Part shown: positions 12,101 to 25,100 of the stretch, piece after piece
Position numbering within the stretch: the first letter of the stretch is position 1
How the letters are laid out: every line of letters starts with the position of its first letter
Source of the DNA: Mycteria americana
Taxonomy: Eukaryota; Chordata; Aves; Ciconiiformes; Ciconiidae
Assembly (NCBI RefSeq): GCF_035582795.1
Contig: NC_134390.1
Span: 1,255,560 to 1,319,559 of the forward strand
DNA: 64,000 nucleotides
Direction: 5' to 3'
Translations under genes and position numbers: made by a program
The notes under the pieces: model-generated
The model's input: only the letters and a program-made list of their open reading frames with translations
Database searches by the model: none
Told to the model about the DNA's origin: nothing

Positions 12101-15100
12101 GAGGAAGGACCGGACCCTGACCACCAAGTGAGAGCCACCCCGGGGCTGGCGAGGGTGGGCAGGGGGCTAGTGGGGAGCGGTGGCCACCAAACGTCAGGTG
12201 TGAGCATGGTGTGACGTGAGGGCACGGCGTGACCGTGGGGTTGTCCCCATGGGGCTGCGGTGTGGCTAATGGCATCTGTTCCCCCCACCCCAGCATGGAC
12301 AAGCTGCACCTGACGCTGGCCGAGCTGTCCCTGAGCCTCAACCACGTGCCCAACTTCACCGTCTTTGAGCACACGGTGACGCCGGCCGAGTACCTCAGCA
12401 GCCACCTGGAGACACGCTTCACCAAGTAGGGACCGCACCGGGGACGTGGGACATGGCGGGGCCAGGGTGGGCTGTGGGCGCTGCCGGGGAGGGGACGCTC
12501 GGCCACGGCTCTCCAGACGGCCCCTTCCTGTCCCCGCAGAGCCATTGTGGCCATGGCGGGCTACAGCCAGGCCACGCAGGAGGTGGCCCGGCCGTCGGAG
12601 GTGCTGGTGGGGCTGAACGCCTACATGACCTTCATCCAGTCGCTGGGACAATTCGTGGGCTTGGACACAGGGCGCATCATCCGCAGCGTCCTCCTGCAGC
12701 AGACGCAACCCCGCGACGCCGCCGGCGAGCAGACGCTCACCACCATCTACACCAACTGGTGGGTGCCACGATGGGACTGACACTCTCCCTCCCTCGTGGG
12801 AGGTGGTCCCGCGGTGCCGTGGGTCGCCGTGCCGTGGGTCGCCGTGCCCGGCGGTGGCAGCAGCTCGGTGTCCGCAGGTACCTGGAGGCTCTGCTGCGGC
12901 AGGCCAGCACGGGGGCCATCATCTTGGCCCCCGCCCTGCAGGCTTTCACCACGGTGCCCCGGGAGGGCGAGCCCCCCTTCAGCGCCGCCGAATTCTCCGA
13001 CGTCTCAGGTGAGGGATGCAGGGATGCTGCGGGGGGGGGGGATCATCACCCCCCCGACCCGCTCATGTCCCCATCCTTGTCCCCCTCCCTGCAGAGATGC
13101 GGGCGCTGGCCGAGCTCATCGGGCCGTACGGCATGAAGTTCCTGAGCGACAACCTCATGTGGCACGTGGGCTCCCAGGTCACCGAGCTGAAGGTAGGGCT
13201 GGGGACTGGGACCGGGCCTGGGGGACCAAGACCAGGATCAGGGGACAGGGATCGGCGTCGGGCGGCTGGGAGCGGGTTCTGGAGCACGGCGTGACAGGGC
13301 AGGCAGGGCCACCCCGGGGACCATCCCAGTCCCCTGCCTGTCCCCTGGGCTTTCCGGCCAGCGTGGAGGGGAGGCAGAGGGGCCGGGACGCCCGGGTCCC
13401 TCCCGGCCGGCTGCGGGCTCGCCGTGTCCCCGGTGCCACGAGCCTCACGTCCCCTGCAGAAGCTGGTCAACGAGAACATGGACACGCTGGTCCAGCTGCG
13501 CTCCAGCTCCTGCAAGCCCGAGCAGATGGCAGCTCTGCTGCCCCGGCTGACCTGTGAGTTTGGGGGAACTGGGGACACGGAGTGGGGGCGTGGGGCTGGC
13601 ACGCGCGGGTGCGCACGCACGCACGTACGTGTGCACCCACACACGCGCGCACACGTGTCGCCGCTGACCCTTCTCCTCCCGCAGCGGCCGAAAACGTCCT
13701 GAAGCGCATGACCATCATCGGGGAGATCCTGAGCTTCCGCGCCATGGCCCAGCAGGGCCTGAGGGAGGTGGGTGCCCCCCACCCCACGGGTCCCCCACCC
13801 CATGGGACCCCCACCCACAGGCCCCACAGCCCAAGGGGTCAGCAGGAGCCCCGTGAGCTCCTTCTCTCTGCAGGTCTTCTCCCACCACTGCCCCTTCCTG
13901 ATGGGCCCCATCGAGTGTCTGACGGATGTTGTCACCCCCGACACCGACATCCAGGTGGGCACGGAGGGGGACAGGGACAGGGTGGCACCCCCAGTGCTTG
14001 GGACAGCTGTCCCCAGGCAGGGCTGGTTGCTGCTGCCCTGTACCCGCTGCACTGCACGGTGCGACGGGGCGCTGCGTGGCATTGCATGGCACCGTGTGGC
14101 GTTGCGTGGCATTGCACGGTCCCCGACTGCACCCCGCGTCCCCAGCCCTGAGCCTGCGCATCCCCGTTCCCCCAGGTCACCCTGAGCATCTTTGAGCTGG
14201 CCTCGGCCGCGGGGATCCCCTGTGAGGTCGACCCCGCGCTGGTGAACGTCCTCGCTGGCAGCAAGACGGGTACCGTGGGGGTCTGCTGGGGCCGCGGGGG
14301 GCCGTCCCTGAGATCCGTGACCCTGCCACAGACCCCCAGCCCCGCTCACCTTCCCCTACCCTGTGTCACCTCCCTGGGACCCCCGGGGTCCCCTCTTGGA
14401 CCCCTGTCTAGTGTCACCTCCCTCCCTGGCAGACGGCTCGTCCCCGGAGGAGGACTACAAGGTGGCTTGCCTGCTCCTGGTCTTTGTGGCCGTGTCTCTG
14501 CCCCTGCTGGCCTCCGACCCGGCATCCATCTACAACACCGAGGTGGACGGTGAGGCTTGGCCGTGTCCCTGGCAGCTTTGTCCCTGTGTCCCCAGTCCTG
14601 GCTGTGTCCCCATAACCCTGACCCCACAGTTCCCCTGTGTCACACCTTGTGTGTGCTGGGACCCCCGAGGTCATCGGTGCCCCATAACCGCAGCTGAGGG
14701 TTGGTGGGAACAGCAGGACCCCAGGACTGGCAGGGCTGGTGCCCCGTAACCGCAGCCAAGGGAGGTGGGCACAGCGGGGACCCTGTGCTGTCCCCAGCCT
14801 ACCTCTGTCCCCAACCTACCTCTGTCCCCAACCTACCGGTGTCCCCAACCTACCTGCGTCCCCAGGCTACAACAACAACATCCACTGCCTGGCCAAGGCC
14901 ATCATCCACGTGTCGGCCGCCCTCTTCACCGTCCACAACAAGAACATCGAGACCCACCTCAAGGAGTTCCTGCTGGTGAGAGAGGACGGGGGTCACAGCT
15001 GTGCCTGGCCGGGGGTGGGCACCCTCCCGGGGTGGGCACGGTCCCCAGTGCTGATCAGGATCCGTCCCTCAGCTGGCCTCCGTCAGCCTCCTGCAGCTGG

Positions 15101-15738
15101 GCCAGGAGACGGACAAGCTGCGTGCCAGGAACCGCGACTCCATCTCCCTGCTCATGCAGCTGGTGAGTGACGGGAAGGCCTCGGGGTGCTGCTGGGTGGG
15201 CCGTGGGGTGCTCCTGAGTGGGCACATCCCAGCTCCGTGTCTCCGCCGGGCTCCAGCTCTGCCCAGGCTGCTCCAGCCCCGAGACCGCAGCAGGCTCTGG
15301 GTGCTCAGCCCTCGCCCAGCTCCGGTTGAACGTGGGGGGCCGGATCCAGCTCCGACACCCCCGGGGAGAGGCTGGGCTGACTGGGTGGGGGCCGTGCACC
15401 CACCACTGGGGATTGATATTCAGGGAGCGCTTGCCCTCGCTGCAAAGCAATTTAAATGCAAATATTTCAATCTGGAGCTGGGGCACGGGAGCCGTTGGGG
15501 AGGGAGCACCCAGCGCTGCTGGGGAGGGGCTGGGGTCCGGCTCCCCTCTCCGGCGACGGGGGTGAAACTGAGGTAGGGGGGGGCTGCTGACGCTGTGTGA
15601 CCCCGCTTGCAGATCGTGGCGGAGTCGTCCTTCCTGACGGTGGACATGCTGGAGACCTGCTTCCCCTACGTCCTGCTCCGCAACGCCTACCGTGAGGTGT
15701 GCCGGGAAAACCTGCTCAGCAGGGTCCCCTCGCACTGA
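6138..15738 (+). CDS. NCKAP1L: NCKAP1L (HEM1), haematopoietic WAVE-complex subunit, 31 exons
   Basis: A complete gene of about 1,130 aa (human 1,127). Exons: 6138-6239, 6475-6585, 6902-6994, 7103-7159, 7244-7386, 7486-7576, 7665-7802, 7896-7944, 8081-8237, 8581-8637, 8971-9067, 9395-9504, 9694-9826, 9938-10019, 10301-10359, 10504-10649, 10988-11120, 11330-11449, 11988-12127, 12294-12425, 12540-12758, 12878-13008, 13095-13192, 13460-13553, 13685-13767, 13874-13954, 14176-14269, 14433-14549, 14866-14975, 15073-15162, 15613-15738. All borders are GT-AG and phases agree. The start [20 protein letters not shown] and blocks such as [27 protein letters not shown] and [18 protein letters not shown] match HEM1 rather than the paralogue NCKAP1. 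The protein is an all-helical HEM/NAP1 scaffold with no catalytic site. It pairs with CYFIP in the WAVE complex downstream of Rac in blood cells. The C-terminal residues (NLLSRVPSH) differ from human. The gene fits in under 10 kb. Confidence 0.97.
8331..8560. repeat. Minisatellite in NCKAP1L intron 9, about 20-bp unit
   Basis: About a dozen copies of GGGTGCCAGGGGATTTCACA and variants (GGTTGTTTT, GATTGTGCT, GCTATGCT endings) at 19-20 bp spacing, between exons 9 and 10. A weaker GGGTGCAGGGTCTGGGGTAC repeat lies at 9080-9200 in intron 11. Confidence 0.85.
11455..11845. repeat. Tandem repeat with 9-bp register, NCKAP1L intron 18
   Basis: Blocks containing CTTTGGGGTCTCC recur at 36, 72, 36, 45 and 54 bp steps, all multiples of 9. 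Intervening units resemble ATGGCCTCT or AGGATCTCT. Because the period is a multiple of three, the minus strand stays open as a Glu/Thr/Lys-rich low-complexity frame. That frame has no other sign of being a gene. Confidence 0.8.
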
Positions 15739-15930
15739 GCCCAGCCCCCGTGTCACCCCCTCCCCTCAAACCCCTCAAACCACCCCGTGCCAGGACCCCT
15801 GGGTCCTCCCTTGACTGCTGGATGCCACCACGGTGTCCCCAGCTGTCCCCATGCTGCGTGGGGCACCGATGGCCATCTCCGGCCATCTCCGGCCATCGCC
15901 GCCTTCAGTAAACCACTTTCCCCCCCCCGA
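15739..15930 (+). terminator. NCKAP1L: NCKAP1L 3' UTR and probable poly(A) signal
   Basis: The sequence following the stop codon is C-rich, with an AGTAAA hexamer at 15907-15912 about 170 bp beyond the stop. AGTAAA is a known weaker poly(A) signal. There is no AATAAA nearby; an ATTAAA lies near 16145. The exact end is uncertain. Confidence 0.45.
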
Positions 15931-17990
15931 CGGCTGCGTCCAACTCATGGCTGGGGGGCACCCGGGTAATATTTGGGGCTGGCTCTGCCGCAGCACCCCA
16001 GGGTGGGTGCCTAGCCCCGTGTCTCCGGCAGGAATAACCTCCTGTGGGTCCCCCATGGGCGTTCGGGAGGGTCTGGGGGTGCCGGGGGCCTTGGGGGGCT
16101 GGGACACAGAAGCACCGGAGCTGCCGGCAGGATTTACCAGCTTTAATTAAAGCTGCCGCTTTTTGTGGCAATGATCCCGGCTGGCCCCGTGCCTCAGTTT
16201 CCCTTCTCCCGCCCGGCTGGGGATGTTTCAAGTCACGTTTCCCCCCTCCTCCTTTCCCCCGTCTCAGGGTGTTTATTTTTCTCCCGTGCAGCATCTTGGG
16301 GGAAAATTAATGGGGCGAGGGAAGGAGGCGGCAGGGCGGCCGTTGCCATTCCGCTCACGGCCGGCTGCTCCGGGATGAGTCACCGGCCGTGCGGGGAGGG
16401 GGGGACGGCGGCTGCCGTGGCCGTGAGCCCCCCTCGGCAGAACCCCCTCGGCAGGGCCCGGTGGTACCGGGGCCGGGGGAGGCCGAGCGTGCGACCCCGG
16501 CAGCCAAACCGAACCGCAGCCGCGATCGCGTGGCCAAACCCAAGCGTGCGGCCGCCTCGTCCGGCACTAATTGCTTTATTATTTCATCCCGGGGGGAAAA
16601 ACCGCTCTGGAGCGGGCTGGACTCCCCCGCTGCTCCCCTCCGGCTGCGCTCCCGGGGGGCTGAACTCCCCCGAATTAACGCCCAGAACCTGCTGATTATT
16701 CCAGATTGCTGCAAAAGTCTATTTTCGCGCTCATCAATCACGATATTAAGCCGTAACGAGCTGCCGAGGCTCCCCGCCGGCAGCACGGCTTTGTCTCGCG
16801 CGCATCCCTGCCCACGGCCTCTCCCGTGCCCGCCGCCCCCTGCGTCCCCCTCCGCACCGTGGGGTCCCCCCCCCCCTTGTTCAAGTTGTTGCCCCCAGCC
16901 TGGCTCTGAGTCCCCCAAAAGTTTGGGGACCCCAAAATGTCCCCAGCGCGGGGTATGGGAGCTCCCACGCCATGTGCCGGGGGCTGGCAGCCCACCCTGC
17001 TGACCCCGGCATGCAGGTGGGGGTCCCGTGGGTGCCCCCTGCACCCATGGGACACCCCACCAAAGCGGGGGACCCCCATGGGAAGGGGCACAGCCCCCCT
17101 TTTGGAGGCTAAACGGATGCATCCCCAGGCAGCACCCATGGGTGCTAGCCGGCAAAGGCCAGGAGGTGACATGGCCCAGTGGGCAGGGACCTGGCTGAGC
17201 CACCGGGGACGACGGGCCAAGGTGGGGGCTCGGGGATGGTGCCCCGAGGGGGGGTCCCCACCTGGCCCCCCCGTGCCGGTGCCGCGGCGGTGGGTGCTGT
17301 GCACACCTACGGCGTTACATAAGGGCTTATTAATATTCCCCGGGGGCTGCGGGCTCGGCGCGTGCCGCGGGAGGCAGCGTGGGTGCTGCCGTGCCCCCCC
17401 GGCTCGCTGGGACCCACTGGGGGCTCTGGCACCCCGATATCCCCCTGTGTGTGTGCCTGGAGCCCCCCCGGGTCCTCGTCACTGGCCCCTGCACCCCGAG
17501 GTTTCCCGGTGGGACACGGGTGGGGGACCACAGGGTGGGGGACAAGGTGCGTGTGGGGCAGGGGGTGCAGGGGCCATGGGGTGCAGGGGCCGTGGGGCAG
17601 GGGATGGGGGGTGTCCGTGAGCCCACGGGATGGGGTCCCCTCAAGCTCAGGCTGCTCGCAAACCCCCCCGTACCCCCCAGCCCAGGGGGGAGATGCCCGA
17701 ATAGGCCCAAGCAGCCCCCAGGGTTTGGGTAGGTCCTACAGTAAGCTGGGGGCTGCCGCTGCCCCGCAGCCGGTTGGTGGGGACAGTCCCTGGTGTCCGT
17801 GTCACCGGCCTCGGTGACGTGTGACAACGGGGCAGGTCTCGGCAGGGAGCGGGGCTGGGGGAGGTGGGGGTCGCGTTGCCCCCCGCCCCAACCCGCTGCT
17901 CGGAGCAGACCCCCTGCGTGGCACATGGGAGGCCACGGCCCCTCCGTGGGGGGCACCGGGCCGGGGGCTCTGGCCCCTTCCCGGCCTGCA
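15931..17990. other. Intergenic NCKAP1L-PDE1B, with one AT-richer island
   Basis: No gene seen. The notable piece is 16555-16765, an AT-richer, non-repetitive island inside GC-rich DNA. It holds CACTAATTGCTTTATTATTT, then TGATTATTCCAGATTGCTGC, then ATCAATCACGATATTAAG. That is the profile of a conserved enhancer-like element, which is inference. The rest is GC-rich low-complexity sequence with chance open frames. Confidence 0.4.
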
Positions 17991-17999
17991 AACCCAGTG

Positions 18000-18420
18000 A
18001 CACCCCCCATAGCCCCATGGGGGTCCTGGGGTACCTGCACCCCCCAGCTCCATAGGGCTCCCTGGGGTAACACCCCCATAGCTCCATAGGGGTCCTGGGG
18101 TACCCCCCAGAGGTCCTGGGGTACAACCCCTATGGCCCCATAGGGTCCTGGGGTACCACCCCCATAGCCCCATGGGGGTCCTGGGGTACCTGCACCCCCC
18201 AACTCCATAGGGGTCCTGGTGTACCACCCCTATAGCCCCATAGGGTCCTGTGGTGCCCCCCAGGGGTCCTGGGGTACCACCCCCGTAGCCCCATAGGGTC
18301 CTGGGGTACCCCCCAGGGGTCCTGGGGTACAACCCCTATGGCCCCATAGGGTCCTGGGGGACCTTCCCCTCGCACGGCCCTTATGGGGGTCCTGGACACC
18401 TCCCTCCCCATGAGGGTCCC
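18000..18420. repeat. Minisatellite upstream of PDE1B, 20- and 31-34-bp units
   Basis: Repeats of GGGTCCTGGGGTACC joined to CACCCCCATAGCCCCATA, with partial 20-bp units interspersed. It ends a few tens of bases before the PDE1B CpG island. Confidence 0.85.
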
Positions 18421-18479
18421 GGGGCACCTGCCTCCCCCCCAGCCCCATACGGGGGGTCCCGGGGCATCTCCCCCCGCTC

Positions 18480-19171
18480 CCCATCGCCCCGTGGGGGTCC
18501 CGGGGCGCCCGCCCCCCAGCGCCGGGGCTGAGCGGGGCGGTGGGGCTGGGCGGGCCCCGGTTCCCGGCCCCCGCCCCCGGCTCCCCCCGCCCCTCCCCGC
18601 CCTCCCGCCGGTGCCGGCTCGGGGAAAGTTGCGGCGAGCCCCGGTCGGCGGAGGCAGAGCCAGCAGCAGCGGGAGGACCGGGGCACGGCGGCACCGGGGC
18701 ACGGCGGCATCAGCTGCACCGGCGGTACAGGCAGCACCGGAGCACGGCAGGACCGGCGCTTCCCGGCCGAGCATCCCCGGGTAGGAGCGCGCAGCATCCC
18801 CGGTCCCCCGCTGCCGCACGCCGGTTCTCCCCCATCCCCGGTTCTCCCCCATCCCCGGTTCTCCCGCATCCCCAGTTCTCCCCCATCCCCGGTTCTCCCC
18901 CATCCCCGCTTCTCCCCCATCCCCGCTTCTCCCCATCCCCGGTGCCCCCCATCTCGGTGCCTCCCCTCCCGGTGCTCCCACCCCCGGTGCCCGGGATGCC
19001 ATCTTAGCTCCGCCGCCCGGGCCGGTGCTGCCTGCGCAGCCGCCGGGTACCGGGCGGGGAAGGAGGCTGCTACCGGGGCTGCGGGGCGGTACCGGCGGCT
19101 GCTCGGTGCGGCCCGCCGGGCCCCGGGACCGGCCGCGGGGCTGAGGGCGCGTCCCCGCCGCCGCAGGGGCC
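18480..19171 (+). promoter_or_regulatory. PDE1B distal promoter CpG island and 5' leader
   Basis: CpG-dense sequence with a short CCCCATCCCCGGTTCTCC repeat (18830-18935). A good acceptor (CCGCCGCAG) ends at 19166, five bases before the first PDE1B start codon, so an untranslated first exon probably lies inside this island and is spliced to 19167. The start site itself is not visible. Confidence 0.5.
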
Positions 19172-22100
19172 ATGGAGCCGCCGCGGAGCCTCCCGGGGCT
19201 GGAGCCCGACCGCGAAGCGCTGGACCCGGCCGGCGGCTGCCCGTCCCCGCTGGAGATCAAGTCCGCCCCCAGCAAGAAGATCTGGGTCAAGCTCCGGGCG
19301 CTGTGAGTGACCCCCCCGGGACCCCCCACCCCCAAACTAGGACCCCCGAACCGGGACCCCCCACCCTCAAGCTGGGACCCCCGAACCGGGACCCCCCACC
19401 CCCAAACTAGTACCCCCGAACCGGGACCCCCCACCCTCAAGCTGGGACCCCCGAACCGGGACCCCCCACCCCCAAACTAGGACCCCCGAACCGAGACCCC
19501 CCCACCCTCAAGCTGGGACCCCTGAACCGGGACTCCCCCACCCCCAAACTAGGACCCCCGAATCGAGACCCCCCACCCTCAAAGTGGGACCCCCGAACCG
19601 GGACCCCCCACCCTCAAACTGGGACCCCCAAAACCGGGACCCCCCACCCCCAAACTAGGACCCCCGAACCAGGACCCCCCACCCTCAAAGTGGGACCCCC
19701 GAATCGAGACCCCCCACCCTCAAAGTGGGACCCCCAAAACCGGGACCCCCCACCCCCAAACTAGGACCCCCGAATCGGGACCCCCCACCCTCAAACTGGG
19801 ACCCCCAAACCGGGACTCCCCCACCCCCGAACCGAGACCCCCCCACCCTCAAGCTGGGACCCCCGAACCGGGACTCCCCCACCCCCAAACTGGGACCCCC
19901 GAACCGGGACCCCCGAGCTCACCTGAGCATGACCCCCCTCCGAACGCATCACACCCCCCTTTGGGGACCCCCCCGTTCTGCTCCAAGAGCCCCCCGGTGC
20001 CCCCCACCCTGTGTCCCCCCACGCCAGGCCCCCTGGGACCTTCAGCTGCCCCCGGGGGCCCCCTGGAGCCCTTTGCCCCTGGGGACCCCCCAGGTGTCCC
20101 CCATCCCGTCCATGCGCTGCCCCCCACACCCCCATGCAGGACCCCCCTGTCACCCTTGGGACCCCCCCTGCACGGATTGCACCCCCTCGGGGTGGGGGCG
20201 CTGGGACCCCCTTGGGCTGGGGGCACCCACAAGCTTGGGGTGGGTCTGATGGGGCAGCTCTGGGGATGCTGGGTGGGGACCCCCCCAGCGCAGCCCCCAA
20301 CACCCCTCGCCCCGGGTGGCACCGTGGGGTGGGCAGAGGGCTGGGGTGCCCCAACTCTGGGGGGCAGAGCGGGTGCCAGGGTGCTGGCTGGCCCCGGGGA
20401 GGGGGTGACACCCCAGGGTGCTACCCTGTGTCCCCCTCCTCGCCGGGGGGTTCTCGGTGGCCCTGGGGGTGCCACCCCCTCTCCCGGCGTGCAGTCGTGC
20501 TCACGCCTGGGCTCACGTGCGCGCGTGCCCCCTCGTGAACCTGCGGCACGTGCGCTCGTGTGCGTCCTCGTGCGGCGGGTGCAGGCGTGGGCGTGCAAGG
20601 GGCGTGCGCGGCCGCGTGCGCGCACGTGCGCGGGGCCGACCTGCACGTGGCGGCCGGCGAAGGCGCGCTTGCGCGCGGGCGCACGCCGGCGGGCGTGTGC
20701 ACGGCTCCGGTGTGACGGGGGGGACACGGGGCCGGGTGCCCGTGTTGCACGCTCGCCGGCGAGCCGAGCCGCTGAGCGTGTTTCACGCGAGCCCGAGGCC
20801 AGGGCAGGACTCAGCCGGGGCATGAAGCGTCGGTGCCAGAGCTCTCGGGGCGTGCGTGCAAGCCCGAGCGTGCAACTGGCCGCGCGCATTGCTGTGGGCG
20901 TGCAAGCGCCCGGTGGGAGCGTGCACGCGCGTGTGCGGAGGTGCGTGCGAGCACACCAGCGCGGGCGGGAGCAGGGGTGCCGGCGCGTGTGCGCGCACGG
21001 GAGCAAGCGAGCGTGCGCGGGAGCGCGCTGTGCACGCCCGCGTGCCGGCGCGCACCTGAGCGTGCGCCGGGGAGCGTGTGCACGCGCAGGTGTGCGAGCG
21101 CGTGGGCTGCGTCGTGCTCCCGCTCCTTCCCCTCCCCGAAAGCGCTGGCAGCCGCCCCCGCTGCGGGGGCGAGCGGGGGGCCGGGGGGTCCCTGCCTGCG
21201 CCGTGCCTGTGCCCCCACCCCCGGTCCCCCCCTCCCTGCCAGCACCGAGGGGACAGCGGGGACCCGGGGACCGTCCCCAGCTCCCAGCTGGGGTGACGGA
21301 GAGGGGAGCAGCGAGGTGTCCCCGGGGTGCGGGATCCAGGTCCCCTGAGCGCTGGGGACCGGTGGCAGGTCCCCGGGGTGGGGATCAACAGGGACGGGGG
21401 ACCCTGGGGGAAGGAGCTGAGGGGGGGTCGGGGCACCCATGGGTGCGCATGGGGCTGCAGTGTCGGTCCTGGGGGGGTCCCCAGCGCCGGCTGCGCCCCG
21501 AGGCCAACCCTGGGTGTGGGGTGTCCCCGGGGGACGCTGGTGCCACCCTGGGGGGCTGCGGGGTGCCAGCGCCTCTGCAGGCACCCTTGTGCCCGTGGCA
21601 GGCCTGGGACACGGCGGGAGGTGGCACGGGGCGGGGGCTGGCAGCAGCGCGGGGCCGTGGGTGGTGACAGGCAGCCCACGGGGTCCGTGGGCACGGGTGG
21701 CACCCACCCGTCGGCGTGACGCAGCCTGACCCCTGCTCCCGTGGCCGGGCGGTGGCCGTCCCTTGTCCCCTGGGGGTTCCAGCTCCATCCGCAATGGGCG
21801 AGTGACGCAGGGGTCCCCCCGTGGCTGTGCCACCAAGGGTGGGTGTCCCCGAGGGTGGGTGTCCCCAGGGACGGGTGGCTGGGCGCGGGAAGGTGACGGC
21901 CGCCTTCCCCAAGGTCACGTTCCCTCGCAGCTCGCCGCGCTCGGGAGCTTCGCTCTGGCTTTGAACGTGACGTCTGGCCGCCCCCCCGGTCCCCCTCGCT
22001 CGCTGGCAGCCGTCACCGTCACCTTGGTCAGGGGACACGGTGGCCCCCACCCGCCGAGCCAGGTCCGGTCGCTGCGCCAGGGCGAGGTGCGGGCGTGCAA

Positions 22101-25100
22101 CGGCCGTCCGTGCCCTTGCACGCTCGCACGGACCCGCGCTCGCTCGGTTTGCGCGGGCGCCTGCGAAGAGCCGCGTGCGCGCTTGCACGCGCGCGCGTGG
22201 GCTCGTGCCTCCATTTGCACGCTCGTCGGCACGCGGGGGGTCTCCAGCGCCCGACCCGCGCGCGCACGCGTGTGCGGGGGCTGCTGCCCGCCGTGCGGCC
22301 GGGCCGGGGCGATGCTAACGAGGCTTGGGAGGTCGTTAGGTGCTGGGAGGGGTGGGGGGGGCCAGCGCAGGGGCCGTGGGACACAGAGGGGGACACCGGG
22401 GGGGACCTGGGGACGCTTTCGGGGCCTGAGCCTGGCTGCGGCGCGGGTCCCTTGGCGCGGGGCGGTGGCCGTTAATTAAGACAAATTGCAATCAGCCGGC
22501 AGGAAATCCCGAGCCGGGGCGGATGCCGGCCCTCGCCAGCCCTCCTTGCCCTCCCCGCTGCCAGCGCCCCGTGTCCCCCAGCCGAGGGGACCCGGTGGCT
22601 TCGTCCCCTGCCGGAGCGCTGGGGGGGGTCCCCTTGTCCCCCGCCCGCCGTGACCGGGAGCCCTGTCCCCACGCGGTCCCACGGCCCTGCTGGCCCCGGC
22701 GTTCCCAGCGCTGGTGCTGGTCCCTCCTGGGCTGAGCGGGGTCATGGCACTGTCCCCTCCCGGGGACTGTCACCTGGGTCGGGGACGAGTGCCGGCGTCT
22801 CCTGGGTCACTGTCGGTCACGTCCTTCCCGCGGGGTTTTGTGACGCCGGTGGCTGTCCCCAGCGCCGGGGGACAGGGGACACCGTGTCTCCTCTCGGCTG
22901 GTGACCCGCGGGTTTTGGGGCTGGTCCCCAAGGAGCCAGCGTGGGGGGGACGCCGTGGCCCTGGGGTCCCTGTGTCCCCCCTCAGCCCCCCCCACCTTTC
23001 ACTCCGTGCCTCAGTTTCCCCAAAGGACAGAGTTGGTGGGGACAGGGTGGCCGGGGGCTGGCCGGCAGGGACACGCACGACCACGTGTCACCTGCGCGGC
23101 CGTGCACAGACCCGCGTGGCGGGTCCCTCGTGCCCGCTGCCGGCTCTCGTTAGCGCTAACGAGGTGCAGGGCTGCCGGGAGCCGCCGGCCGCAGCAGCCG
23201 TACGGAAGCGGCGTCGCTCCCCCGGGGTTTTCACTCGGGGCTGTGACCCGGGTGACGTTCCCGTGTCTGGCCGCGGGGACACGGGGTGACGGAGCTGGGG
23301 ACGCCGTGGCCCGCCGCAGGGGTCAGCCCTGCCGTGGGGCCGGCCGTGGGAGCAGCGCGGGGGGGCCCTGGCCTCTGCCCCGGGGGCTGCGTGTCCCCGT
23401 CCCGCGGGACTGTCACCGCGTGCTGTCCCCCTCCCCGCGGCCGGGTTTTGGGAGCACCCGGAGGCGTCCCCCACCCAGAGCCACGGGCTGGGCCGGCAGC
23501 GTCACGGGAAACCGCTGGCAGTGGGGCCAGGTGCCGCTGGCCTTGGGGACCATGTGCCCAGGTGGTGGGGACCCAGTGGGTGCTGGTGGTCACTGATGGG
23601 GACCCGGTGGGTTCTGCTGGCAGTGGTGGGGACCCGGTAGGTCCCATGGGGACCCGTTGGGTGCCAGGTGGCAGTGATGGGGACCCAGGGGGTACCAATG
23701 GGGACCTGTTGGGTGCTGGTGGCAGTGATGGGGACCCAGTAGGTCCCATGGGGACCCGCTGGGTGCCAGGTGGCAGTTATGGGGACCCAGGGGGTATTAA
23801 TGGGGACCTATTGGGTGCTGGTGGCAGTGATGGGGACCATGGGTACCGATACGGACCCGCTGGGTGCTGGTGGCAGTGACAGGAACCTGGTGGGTGCTGG
23901 TGGCAGTGATGGGGACCCAGTGGGTGCTGTGTGGCAGCAATGGGGACCAGTGGGTGCTGACGGGGACCCGTTGGGTGCTGGTGGCAGTGATGGGGACCCG
24001 CTGGGTGCCAAGCGGACACCAATGGGGGCCAGTGGGTACCAATGGGGACCTGGTGGGTGCTGGTGGCAGTGATGGGGACCAGTGGGTGCTGATGGGGACC
24101 CGTTGGGTGCTGGTGGCAGTGATGGGGACCATGGGTACCGATAGGGACCCGCTGGGTGCTGGTGGCAGTGACAGGAACCTGGTGGGTGCTGGTGGCAGTG
24201 ATGGGGACCCAGTGGGTGCTGTGTGGCAGCAATGGGGACCAGTGGGTGCTGATGGGGACCCCGTGGGTGCTGTGTGGCAGCAATGGGGACTAGTGGGTGC
24301 TGATGGGGACCTGTTGGGTGCTGGTGGCAGTGATGGGGACCATGGGTACCGATACGGACCCGCTGGGTGCTGGTGGCAGTGACAGGAACCTGGTGGGTGC
24401 TGGTGGCGGTGATGGGGACCAGTGGGTGCTGATGGGGACCCGTTGGGTGCTGGTGGCAGTGATGGGGACCCGCTGGGTGCCAAGCGGACACCAATGGGGA
24501 CCAGTGGGTACCGATGGGGACCCGGTGGGTGCCGGTGGCGGTGACAGCGAGGCCTCTGGGAGGGGACAGGGTGGCCGGAGGGCTAAGCCAGACCAGGGCA
24601 GGGACCAGCGTCCCACCAGGGGCCAGCAGTTGCCCTGTGTCACCCCCCCCCATCCCTCGCCCCCGCCCGGGGGACGCTGGCGGAGCCCTGGGTGGCCGTG
24701 CCGGCCCGTGCCAGCCGGCGTGCGAGCAAGGCGGCTGCAGCGGGAGACATGGCTGCGGAGGCGGCGCTTCCCCGGGCAGCCAGATGGGATTCCCCCTCCC
24801 CTCCCCGCCGCCGCCTCCGCGCCCCCCGCCACGGCAGACACACGGACACACAGACAGATGGTCGGGGGCCGGCCGGCTGCGGGCACACGCGTGTTCAGGC
24901 GTGTGTCAGACGGGGAGGGCTTGCCCCGGGGCGGGGGCCGGGGAGGGGAGCGTACCGCCGTGCGCACGTGTGCGCGTTGGTGGAAAGGTGTGCACGCGTG
25001 TGCGTGTGCGCTGTGGGCGGGTGCCTGCAGGTGCGGGCACACGTGGCGCGTGTGTCGCTGTGCCCAGTGTGCATGGGTGTGCGCCGTCCGTGTGCACGCG

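Noticed and set aside
19961-21667. 568-codon plus-strand open frame inside PDE1B intron 1
   Set aside because: GC-rich and alternating purine-pyrimidine composition makes stop codons rare; no domain or conservation signal.
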